The position numbers were made by a program, and so were the translations under genes. From DASUMF01 sp040510575 (GTDB lineage: Bacteria; Actinomycetota; Acidimicrobiia; IMCC26256; DASPTH01): 34,303 nucleotides of DNA. Below are positions 23,527 through 31,013 of this stretch, piece after piece (within the stretch, counting starts at the first letter, position 1; each line of letters starts with the position of its first letter). Location: contig JBEVIU010000040.1 in assembly GCA_040510575.1 (NCBI GenBank), positions 1-34,303 on the forward strand, in the 5' to 3' direction. Below the pieces are notes generated by a model. It was not told where the DNA came from, ran no database searches, and worked only from the letters and a program-made list of their open reading frames with translations.

Positions 23527-24312
23527 ATGCGCGTGCTGGCGATCGACTGGTCGGGACGCGTGGTCGGCGAGCGGCGCCACATCTGGATCGCCGAGGCGCG
23601 CGACGGTGAGTTGACCCGCTTGGAAGACGGCCGGACGCGACCGGAGATCGCGGCGCACCTGGTCGAGCTGGCGGCGAGCGATCCGGAGCTCGTGGTCGGG
23701 ATCGACTTCTCGTTCTCCCTGCCCGCCTGGTTCCTGCGCGAACGCGGGCTCGCTGCCGCACCGGAGCTCTGGGCGCTGGCAGACGAGGAAGGCGAGCGTT
23801 GGCTCACCGATGGTGCCCCGCCGTTCTGGGGACTCCCCGGCAGCACGCGACCGCCGTTGCCCGAGCACTTTCGCCAGACCGAGTCGTCGATCGCGGCCGT
23901 CGGGGGCATCCGTCCGAAGTCCACGTTCCAGATCTCGGGTGCCGGGTCGGTCGGCACGGGCTCGGTGCGGGGCTTCCCCGTGCTCGCGTCGCTCCGCGAC
24001 GCGGGTTTCTCGGTGTGGCCGTTCGACGATGCGCGCCCACCGGTGGTCGTCGAGGTGTGGCCCCGGCTCCTGACCGGGCCCGTGGTCAAGACCAACGCCG
24101 GCGCACGAGCCGAGTACCTCGACGCGCGCTTTCCGACACTCGCTCCCGCGGCGCGCGACCTCGCGGTCGGCAGCGACGACGCGTTCGACGCTGCGGTGGC
24201 GGCGCTCGTGATGTCAGCCCACACGGACACGCTCGTCGGGTTGCAGGCGACGGACGACCCCATCACGCGTCTCGAGGGGACGGTGTGGTGCCCGCCCGAG
24301 CGCTCCGCATGA
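23527..24312 (+). CDS. DUF429-like protein with RNase H-like fold
   Basis: The protein has 261 residues. It begins MRVLAIDWSGRVVGERRHIW, then has LVVGIDFSFSLPAWF and ends with GSDDAFDAAVAALVMS. Asp residues in AIDWSG, GIDFSFS and DDAFDA fit the acidic positions of an RNase H/actin-like fold, and the layout resembles the DUF429 family of predicted nucleases. Activity is unproven. Its stop overlaps the ATG of the fused transporter by 4 bases (ATGA), so translation of the two is coupled although a functional link is not obvious. The match to DUF429 is by pattern only. Confidence 0.65.
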   Translation: MRVLAIDWSGRVVGERRHIWIAEARDGELTRLEDGRTRPEIAAHLVELAASDPELVVGIDFSFSLPAWFLRERGLAAAPELWALADEEGERWLTDGAPPFWGLPGSTRPPLPEHFRQTESSIAAVGGIRPKSTFQISGAGSVGTGSVRGFPVLASLRDAGFSVWPFDDARPPVVVEVWPRLLTGPVVKTNAGARAEYLDARFPTLAPAARDLAVGSDDAFDAAVAALVMSAHTDTLVGLQATDDPITRLEGTVWCPPERSA

Positions 24313-27300
24313 GGAACCTGCTCCGCGTCGTCGGTGTGATCGTCGGCGCCGGCCTGTTCCTTCTGATGGTTCAGGTGCTGTGGGCGCCGCCCGCGGGGAT
24401 CGTGGTGCAAGGAGCACTGCTCGGTGGCGTCACCGGGCTCATCTCGCTCGGCCTCGCACTCGTGTACCGCGCCAACCGGATCGTGAACTTCGCCCAAGGT
24501 GATCTCGGCGCCGTGCCGGCTGCCTACGCCGTGCTCCTCATCGTCGCGAGCGGAGCCAGTTGGTTCGTCGCGCTCGGCGCGGGGATCGTCGTCGCGGTGA
24601 TCGTGGGCGCCGCCGTCGAGCTGCTCGTGATCCGGCGCTTCCGCCACGCTCCCCGCCTCATCCTCAGCGTCGCGACGATCGGCATCGCCCAGGTCCTGGC
24701 CGGGATCGGCCTGCTGTTGCCGCAGTGGTTCGACGTGGGGTTCCCCTCGACGAGCTTTCCCGCGCCGTTCACCGCCACACTCGACATCGGCACCGTGCGG
24801 TTCGGCGCCAACGAGATCCTGGCGGCGATCGCGGTCCCGATCGTGTTCTTCGCGCTCGCGGTGTTCCTGCGCTCCCCGACCGGCCTCGCCATCCGCGCCA
24901 GCGCCGAGGACGCCGACCGCGCCGCGACGCTCGGGATCCGGGTGCGGCGGCTCGAGACGATCGTGTGGGTGATCGCCGCGCTCCTGGGGTTCCTCGCCGT
25001 GTTCCTCCGCGCCGGGATCATCGGGCTGCCGATCGGCTCGGTGCTCGGACCGGCGATCCTCCTGCGCGCACTGGCCGCGGCGGTCATCGGTCGCATGGAG
25101 CGGTTGTTCACCATCGCGGTGGCCGCCATCGCGCTGGGCATCGTCGAGCAGTCGGTGGTGTGGGGCTGGGGCCAACGCTTCTACGTCGAGCCCGTGCTGT
25201 TCCTGGTCATCCTCGTCGCGCTGCTCCTGACACCGCCCGGCGGCGGGCTGCGAAGTCGGATCGAGCCGTCGACCTGGCAGGCGGTGCGCGAGCCGCGACC
25301 CATCCCGCGCGCGCTGGCCCGGTTGACAGAGGTGCGCGTCGCGCGCATCGCGATCGTGGTTGCGGTCGCGGCGTTGCTCGCCGCGCTCCCCGCCCTCCTC
25401 TCCCCGAGCGACGTGAATCTCGCCGCGGTCGCCGTCATCTACGCACTCATCGCGCTGTCGTTGGTCGTGCTCACGGGGTGGGCGGGCGAAGTGAGCCTCG
25501 GGCAGATGGCCTTCGTCGCCGTCGGTGCAGCCGCGGCGGGATCGATCACGTCGCGCCTCGGGTGGGATCTCGGCGTGGCACTCCTCGGCGGCGCGCTGGT
25601 CGGCGCGGCAGTCGCCACGCTCGTCGGCCTTCCGGTGCTGCGCCGCCGCGGGCTCACGATCGCCGTGATCAGCTTGGCCTTCTCGCTGATGACGACGGCG
25701 TGGATCCTCAACCCCCAGGTGTTCGGCGTCGGCACGCAGTTCGACTGGCTTCCCGACGGCCGCATCGAGCGCGGTGACCTGTTCGGCGTGATCGACGTGC
25801 AGTCCGAATCGGCGTACTACTACCTGTGCCTCGCCGTGCTCGGGCTCGCGCTCGTCGGGGTCACCGCGATCCGCCGATCCCGAACTGGTCGTGTGCTCGT
25901 GGCGATCCGGGAGAACGAAGACGTGGCGCGGGCGTACGGCATCTCCAGCCGTCGGACGACACTCGCCGCGTTCGTGGTCTCGGGCTTCCTCGCCGCACTC
26001 GCGGGCGCGCTGTTCGTCCACCACCAGAACGGGCTGCTCGTCGATTCCTACGGCGCGGGCGAGAGCCTCGTCGTGTTCGCGATGGTCGTGATCGGAGGTC
26101 TCGGCTCGATTCCGGGCGCGCTCGTCGGCGCGCTCTACGTGCGCGGTGTCACGTGGTTCCTGCCCGTCGAGTGGCAGATCCTCGCCACCGGAGCCGGGAT
26201 GCTGGTGGTGCTCCTCGTGTTCCGCGGCGGGCTGGGCGCCGCCCTCGCCGACATCCGCGACGTGCTGGTGCGCAGCGTCGCCCGCCGCCGCGGGATGGCC
26301 GCCACCGCAGCAGCCTTTCTTCCCCCCTCCCTCGGAGCCGACGAGATCGAGGCGGCGCACGACGTCGTGAGCAGGACGCCAACGGTCGTCGCCGCCGATG
26401 CGGTGCAAGAAGCGGCGGTGGGTGGGAACGGGGCCGTGGGTGGGAACGGGGCCGAGCGCGAGAAGGGGGCCGTGCGGGTGCGGGGGCTCGCCGTCGACTT
26501 CGACGGCATGGTGGTGCTGGCGGGCGTGGATCTCGACGTGGGCGTCGGCGAGATCGTCGGGGTGCTCGGGACGAACGGCTCAGGCAAGTCGACGCTGCTG
26601 CGCAGCATCGCGGGACTCGTGTCACCACGCGCCGGGTCGGTGGTGATCGACGGCGTGGACACCACACGACGGGCACCCGAGCGCACGGCCGCGCTCGGTG
26701 TCGCGCTGGTGCCAGGCGGCGAGGGCGTGTTCCCCTCCCTCACCGTCGGCCAACACCTGCGACTCGCCGCGCGTCGCAGTCCTCCGCCCGCGGGGGGCAG
26801 CGCGGAGAGCAGCGCGGGGGGCAGGAAGCAGGAAAGGGTCACTCCGGAGAGCGCCGCGCTCCAGCACTTTCCTGCGTTGCGAACACGGATGCACGAGGTG
26901 GCGGGGAATCTCTCGGGCGGCGAGCAACACCAGCTCGCGATCGCGATGGCGCTGGTGACACCGCCGCGCGTGCTCCTGGTCGACGAGCTCACGCTCGGGC
27001 TCTCGCCCGAGGCGATCGAGCGTGTCGTCGGCGTGGTGCGTGCACTGCGCGACGCCGGCACGACCGTGATCGTCGTCGAGCAATCGGTCGACCGCGCGCT
27101 CGACCTCGTCGATCGCGTCTGCTTCCTCGATCGCGGTGTCGTGCGCTACGACGGTCCGCCGCTCGGCCTTCTCGACCGTCCCGAACTGCTGGACCCGGTC
27201 TTCCTCCGATCCGCCCCGCCGCCCTTCGCCGTGAGGACGACACCGAGGTCCACGACCGTCGGCGCGTCCGACGGTGCCTCCGACGGTGCCTCCGACGGCA

Positions 27301-28094
27301 CATCGGCCGGTGGCCGGGACTGTCTGCGTGTGGGTGAGGTGTCGAAGCGCTTCGGCGGTGTCGCCGCGCTCGACTCGGTCTCGTTCACCGTGCAAACGAG
27401 CGAGATCCTGGGGCTGGTGGGCGGCAACGGCGCGGGCAAGACCACCACGTTCGATGCCATCAGCGGCAACACCGCCGTCGACGAGGGCGCGATCGTGTTC
27501 CACGACCGGGCCGGTGCGAGCCACGACATCACGAACGAGCCGGCGCCCGTGCGCGCACGACTCGGCATCGGTCGCACCTTCCAGGACGGCCGCCTCTTTC
27601 CGGCGCTCACCGTCGAGGAGACGGTGGCCGTCGCGCTCGAACATGCGGTGCGCGTACGCGATCCCATCGCCGCGGCGCTCCACCTCCCCGCTGCGAACCG
27701 CTCGGAGCGCGCAGTTCGCGCTCGCGTCGACGAGATCCTCGACCTGTTGCACCTCGATGCGTTCGCCGACCGGTACGTGCACGAGCTGTCGACGGGGACA
27801 CGACGCGTGGTCGATCTCGGATGTGCCCTCGCGCACGACCCGCACCTCTTGCTCCTCGACGAGCCGTCGAGCGGTCTCGCACAGCGCGAGGTGGAGGCCC
27901 TCGCTCCGCTGCTCCTCCGGATGCGCGACCACGGCATGACGCTGGTCGTGATCGATCACCACCTCGAGCTGCTGCGCACGATCGCCGACCGGTTCGTGGC
28001 GCTCGAGCTCGGCCGTGTCGTCGCCGACGGGCCGCCCGACGCCGTGTTGGCGCACCCCGCAGTCGCCGCCACCTTTCTCGCTCGGCGCCACTGA
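24309..28094 (+). CDS. Four-domain Liv-type ABC importer: LivH-LivM-LivF-LivG fusion
   Basis: One uninterrupted frame of 1261 residues starts at the ATG that overlaps the previous stop. Order: a LivH-like permease (about 30-300, with ALVYRANRIVNFAQGDLGA), a LivM-like permease (about 340-650, with LTGWAGEVSLGQMAFVAVGA), a LivF-like ATPase (about 710-960; Walker A GTNGSGKST, signature NLSGGEQHQLAIAM, FPSLTVGQHL), and a LivG-like ATPase (about 1000-1260; Walker A GGNGAGKTT, GIGRTFQDGRLFPALTVEE, Walker B LLLLDEPSSGLAQ). The domains are joined by low-complexity linkers carrying perfect DNA repeats. All conserved ATPase residues are present, so it looks functional. Liv-type systems usually have five separate proteins; here only the binding protein is separate, encoded directly downstream. 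The substrate could be branched-chain amino acids, amides, urea or another small acid. Confidence 0.93.
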   Translation: MRNLLRVVGVIVGAGLFLLMVQVLWAPPAGIVVQGALLGGVTGLISLGLALVYRANRIVNFAQGDLGAVPAAYAVLLIVASGASWFVALGAGIVVAVIVGAAVELLVIRRFRHAPRLILSVATIGIAQVLAGIGLLLPQWFDVGFPSTSFPAPFTATLDIGTVRFGANEILAAIAVPIVFFALAVFLRSPTGLAIRASAEDADRAATLGIRVRRLETIVWVIAALLGFLAVFLRAGIIGLPIGSVLGPAILLRALAAAVIGRMERLFTIAVAAIALGIVEQSVVWGWGQRFYVEPVLFLVILVALLLTPPGGGLRSRIEPSTWQAVREPRPIPRALARLTEVRVARIAIVVAVAALLAALPALLSPSDVNLAAVAVIYALIALSLVVLTGWAGEVSLGQMAFVAVGAAAAGSITSRLGWDLGVALLGGALVGAAVATLVGLPVLRRRGLTIAVISLAFSLMTTAWILNPQVFGVGTQFDWLPDGRIERGDLFGVIDVQSESAYYYLCLAVLGLALVGVTAIRRSRTGRVLVAIRENEDVARAYGISSRRTTLAAFVVSGFLAALAGALFVHHQNGLLVDSYGAGESLVVFAMVVIGGLGSIPGALVGALYVRGVTWFLPVEWQILATGAGMLVVLLVFRGGLGAALADIRDVLVRSVARRRGMAATAAAFLPPSLGADEIEAAHDVVSRTPTVVAADAVQEAAVGGNGAVGGNGAEREKGAVRVRGLAVDFDGMVVLAGVDLDVGVGEIVGVLGTNGSGKSTLLRSIAGLVSPRAGSVVIDGVDTTRRAPERTAALGVALVPGGEGVFPSLTVGQHLRLAARRSPPPAGGSAESSAGGRKQERVTPESAALQHFPALRTRMHEVAGNLSGGEQHQLAIAMALVTPPRVLLVDELTLGLSPEAIERVVGVVRALRDAGTTVIVVEQSVDRALDLVDRVCFLDRGVVRYDGPPLGLLDRPELLDPVFLRSAPPPFAVRTTPRSTTVGASDGASDGASDGTSAGGRDCLRVGEVSKRFGGVAALDSVSFTVQTSEILGLVGGNGAGKTTTFDAISGNTAVDEGAIVFHDRAGASHDITNEPAPVRARLGIGRTFQDGRLFPALTVEETVAVALEHAVRVRDPIAAALHLPAANRSERAVRARVDEILDLLHLDAFADRYVHELSTGTRRVVDLGCALAHDPHLLLLDEPSSGLAQREVEALAPLLLRMRDHGMTLVVIDHHLELLRTIADRFVALELGRVVADGPPDAVLAHPAVAATFLARRH
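26418..26453 (+). repeat. Two perfect 18-bp tandem copies in the permease-ATPase linker
   Basis: GTGGGTGGGAACGGGGCC occurs twice head to tail and encodes the peptide repeat VGGNGA. It sits exactly between the LivM-like and LivF-like domains of the fusion. Confidence 0.9.
27267..27302 (+). repeat. Three 12-bp tandem units in the linker between the two ATPase domains
   Basis: TCCGACGGTGCC occurs twice perfectly and a third time with changes at its end, encoding repeated S-D-G-A. It lies between the LivF-like and LivG-like domains. Confidence 0.85.
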
Positions 28095-28132
28095 CCGACG
28101 CAGCGCTGCTCCGTGCGCGACGATCTCCGGTC

Positions 28133-29797
28133 GTGACACCCACTCCTCTGCACCGGTCCGCCCTGCGCACCCGACCGCTCGGGCTCCTCGCGACCCTCGC
28201 GTTGCTGACGAGCATCACGGCGGTTGGCGCACTTCCGGGCACGGCACAGGCGGCTGCAAAGGAAAAGGCTGCCGGTCCGTTGACGTTCGACGCCGCCGAG
28301 GCTGCGGGCAAGGACGTCGACTGGGGCCCGCAGTGCGACACCGCCACCGGGCGGCTGGCGGTCCCGAGTGGATACGCGCCTCCGTGCGTCCAGCCGTGGG
28401 CGGGCGGCGACAACGGTGGCGCGACCGCGCCCGGTGTGACCGCGAACACGATCCGGGTCGTGCTCTACCAGTCGCAGCCCGACCTGCTGGAGCAGGCGTT
28501 CTTCGAGGAGACCGGCAGCGACGAGAGCCTGGAGAAGGAGCGCCAGACGACCCAGGCGTACGTCGACTACTTCTCCGCGCACTACGAGCTGTACGGACGC
28601 AAGGTCGAGATGATCACCCTGAAGGCGAGCGGCGCACCCGACGACGCGATCACCGCGAAGGCCGACGCGATCAAGGTGGCAACGGAGCTGCACGCGTTCG
28701 CATCGTTCGGCGGGCCGAGTCAGACCGGCGCGTACGCCGAGGAGCTTGCGGCGCGCGGCGTGCTGTGCGTGGGTGACTGTCTCATCGCGCAACCCCAACG
28801 GGTGCTCGAGAAGAACGCGCCCTACCTCTGGCCGACGCTCGCGTCTCCCGAGCAGGCGAGCGAGCACTGGGCGGCGTTCGTCGGCACGCAGCTCGCCAAG
28901 GGCAAGGCGACGCACGCGGGCGACGACCTCGCGGACAAGCGCCGCAAGTTCGGCATCGTGCACTACGACGACGACGCCGGCACCTTCCGCTCCAGCGTGA
29001 AGAGCTTCGCCAGTCGCCTCGCGACATACGGCGTGCGTCCGGTGGTCACGATCCCCTACGGCCTCGACCTCGGTACCGCGCAGGAAGACGCGCGCCTCGT
29101 GATCGCGAAGTTGCAGACCGAAGGGGTCACGAGCGTGCTGCTCGCCGGCGATCCGGTGTTCCCGACCTTCCTCACCGCGGAGGCGACGAAACAGGGGTAC
29201 TTCCCGGAGTGGGTCGTGCTCGGCTACGCGTACACCGACACCGCGGTCTTCGGGCGCCAGTACGACGCCGAGCAGTGGAAGCACGCGTTCGGCGTGTCGC
29301 TCCTCCCGGCGCGCACGAGCGACGACGTCGACGAGCTCGGGAACCTCATCACGTGGCAGACCGGCGAGCCGCCCTCGGCTCGGACGTTCCGCCAACTCGT
29401 GCAGTCGCCCCTGATCTTCTTCACGGGCGTGCACCTCGCCGGCCCGAACCTGACCGCCAAGACGTTCGCGGCGGGGCTGGATCGTTTCCCCTCCGACCCG
29501 TCGACGGTCGCGACCCGACTGCACTTCTCGTGGGGCCGGCACGGCATCTGGAAGGGCGTCGACCTCACCGGTGGCGACGACGCGACCGTGATCTGGTGGG
29601 ACCCCGACGCACGAGGCCCCGACGAGGTCGGCCACGACGGCGACGGCCTCTACCGGTACGCCGACGAGGGGGCGCGCTACCTCCCGGGCAAGTGGCCGAC
29701 CAAGGCCGTCGGGCTCTACGACGACGCGACGTCGACGACCGTGCTCACCGAGCTGCCGCCGGCCGATCAACCGCCGAGCTACCCGTCACCCGCGTGA
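28133..29797 (+). CDS. Liv-type ABC substrate-binding protein, large (copy C)
   Basis: From the GTG at 28133 the product has 554 residues. A signal peptide (about residues 8-41, ending AQAAA) is followed by a mature domain with GVTANTIRVVLYQSQPD, YFSAHYELYGRKVEMITLKA and SFGGPSQTGAYAEELAARGV, the strand and loop pattern of periplasmic binding proteins type 1. It is about 130 residues longer than copies A and B, mainly through an N-terminal segment with a Cys pair and inserted loops. It follows the fused transporter by 38 bases on the same strand and is the most likely partner. No lipobox is seen. The start lacks a clear ribosome site. Ligand is unknown. Confidence 0.87.
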   Translation: MTPTPLHRSALRTRPLGLLATLALLTSITAVGALPGTAQAAAKEKAAGPLTFDAAEAAGKDVDWGPQCDTATGRLAVPSGYAPPCVQPWAGGDNGGATAPGVTANTIRVVLYQSQPDLLEQAFFEETGSDESLEKERQTTQAYVDYFSAHYELYGRKVEMITLKASGAPDDAITAKADAIKVATELHAFASFGGPSQTGAYAEELAARGVLCVGDCLIAQPQRVLEKNAPYLWPTLASPEQASEHWAAFVGTQLAKGKATHAGDDLADKRRKFGIVHYDDDAGTFRSSVKSFASRLATYGVRPVVTIPYGLDLGTAQEDARLVIAKLQTEGVTSVLLAGDPVFPTFLTAEATKQGYFPEWVVLGYAYTDTAVFGRQYDAEQWKHAFGVSLLPARTSDDVDELGNLITWQTGEPPSARTFRQLVQSPLIFFTGVHLAGPNLTAKTFAAGLDRFPSDPSTVATRLHFSWGRHGIWKGVDLTGGDDATVIWWDPDARGPDEVGHDGDGLYRYADEGARYLPGKWPTKAVGLYDDATSTTVLTELPPADQPPSYPSPA

Positions 29798-29897
29798 CGT
29801 GACAGGGCTCGTCGCGTCACCCCGCTCCGCGTCGTCGCCGGGCGCGAGTGCGCCGCATCCCTCGCGCGCACCACCGCGCAGCGTCCAGCCTCAGGTC

Positions 29898-29903
29898 TAC
29901 GCT
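29898..29903 (+). promoter_or_regulatory. Putative -10 box (TACGCT) of the DUF6529-like/cytochrome operon
   Basis: TACGCT lies 15 nt before the ATG of a short leader frame at 29919 and 35 nt before the ATG of the membrane protein. Transcription would begin just before the GGGAGG at 29909-29914. Confidence 0.4.
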
Positions 29904-29918
29904 TCGCCGGGAGGCCGG

Positions 29919-29942
29919 ATGAGCCCACCAGATGCGCCATGA
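29919..29942 (+). CDS. Seven-residue leader ORF overlapping the next start
   Basis: ATG at 29919 follows GGGAGG by 4 bases and opens a seven-codon frame (MSPPDAP) whose TGA overlaps the ATG at 29939 as ATGA. The ribosome site is well placed for this short frame but too far from the larger gene, so the latter may be translated by coupling. Protein product is not proven. Confidence 0.35.
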   Translation: MSPPDAP

Positions 29943-30568
29943 CCGTCGATCCGTCGCCCACTCCAGTCGCCGCGCCGCGTGAAGCGCGCTCCGATTCGCT
30001 GTCGAGCGTTCAGCACGACGCGGCACACCCGACGCGCACCCTCACAGTCGTCCTCCTCGCGGGTGCAATCGTCTCGGTTTCGTTGGGGGTCTACAGCCGG
30101 GTCCACGACCCGACGGGCGAGCAGCCGTACACCCTCGCGTTCACGTCGACCATCAACTTGAAGGTGTGGTTCGCGACCGCGGCCTTCGCCCTCGCGATCG
30201 TGCAACTGCTGCTGGCCCTGCGCATGTACGGCAAGATCCACGTGCCGCGTACCGCGCCGTCGTGGATCGGCGACCTCCATCGTCTCGTCGGGCTCGCCGC
30301 GTTCGCACTCACGCTTCCCGTCGCGTACCACTGCCTCTGGGGACTCGGGTTCGAGTCGACCGACACGCGAGTCCTCCTCCACTCGCTGCTTGGCTGCTTC
30401 TTCTATGGCATCTTCACGGTGAAGGTGCTCGCGGTGCGCGTGCACGGCCTCCCCGGCCTCCTGTTGCCGGTTGCGGGCGGGCTCGTCTTCGCCACGTTCG
30501 TCGGGCTGTGGCTCACGAGCGTGCTCTGGTTCGTCACCTCTCGACCCGCGGGCATCCCGCTCTTCTGA
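29939..30568 (+). CDS. Multi-histidine membrane protein (DUF6529-like), possible b-type cytochrome
   Basis: The protein has 209 residues. After a soluble N-terminus of about 33 residues there are about five hydrophobic segments (35-53, 74-96, 115-132, 145-165, 172-199). Three His lie in or next to membrane helices: H114 in DLHRLVG, H131 in AYHCLWGLGF and H148 in LLHSLLGCFF. This arrangement could hold heme, as in b561-type proteins, and the segment TINLKVWFATAAFALAI fits the actinobacterial DUF6529 family as I recall it. The next gene, 3 bases downstream, encodes a membrane-bound cytochrome c, supporting an electron-transfer role (inference). No enzyme of known function is indicated. Confidence 0.7.
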   Translation: MTVDPSPTPVAAPREARSDSLSSVQHDAAHPTRTLTVVLLAGAIVSVSLGVYSRVHDPTGEQPYTLAFTSTINLKVWFATAAFALAIVQLLLALRMYGKIHVPRTAPSWIGDLHRLVGLAAFALTLPVAYHCLWGLGFESTDTRVLLHSLLGCFFYGIFTVKVLAVRVHGLPGLLLPVAGGLVFATFVGLWLTSVLWFVTSRPAGIPLF

Positions 30569-30571
30569 GTC

Positions 30572-30925
30572 GTGTTCCGCCGCCTGGTCAACGCATTCGA
30601 GATCCTGGTGCTCGTCGCCGCGATGGTGTTCGTCGTCTCGCTCTTCGCCAACGAACCGAGCTCGCCGGACGCCGCAACTCCCGGTGCTTCCGGGGCTTCG
30701 TCCGGTGAGGCGCTGTTCGCGGCCAACTGCGCGCGCTGCCACGGCAGCGACGGTGGCGGCGGGATCGGTCCCGAGCTGGCCGGCGGGGCGGTGGTCGACG
30801 ACTTCCCGGATGCGAAGGGCGAAGTGAAGGTCGTCACGAACGGCCGTGGCGGCATGCCCGCGTTCGGCGATCAGCTCTCGGCCGCCCAGATCGCGCAGGT
30901 CGTCGAGTTCACGCGAACTCTCTGA
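30572..30925 (+). CDS. Membrane-anchored class I cytochrome c
   Basis: The protein has 117 residues from a GTG placed 3 bases after the previous stop. Residues 9-26 form a membrane anchor (EILVLVAAMVFVVSLFA). The heme attachment site is CARCH (C53, C56, H57), and Met95 in RGGMPAFGD is the likely second axial ligand. SGEALFAANCARCHG and SAAQIAQVVEFTRTL are typical ends of small class I cytochromes. It would carry electrons on the outer face of the membrane. Tight linkage to the multi-histidine membrane protein suggests that the two form a unit. The terminal oxidase or donor is not encoded in the window. Confidence 0.93.
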   Translation: MFRRLVNAFEILVLVAAMVFVVSLFANEPSSPDAATPGASGASSGEALFAANCARCHGSDGGGGIGPELAGGAVVDDFPDAKGEVKVVTNGRGGMPAFGDQLSAAQIAQVVEFTRTL

Positions 30926-31013
30926 ACGAGGGGAGGCAGGCGGCTCCGATCGCGGGCAGGATGGCAACACGCGTGGGAGTACCGCGCGGGACCTGCGTGG
31001 AGGGGTGAACGAG

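Noticed and set aside
23514..26408. Minus-strand open frame of 964 codons
   Set aside because: It is antisense to the pirin-downstream gene and the Liv fusion, whose domains are clear. Its product is rich in Asp, Glu, His and Arg without any domain, as expected for an antisense frame in GC-rich DNA.
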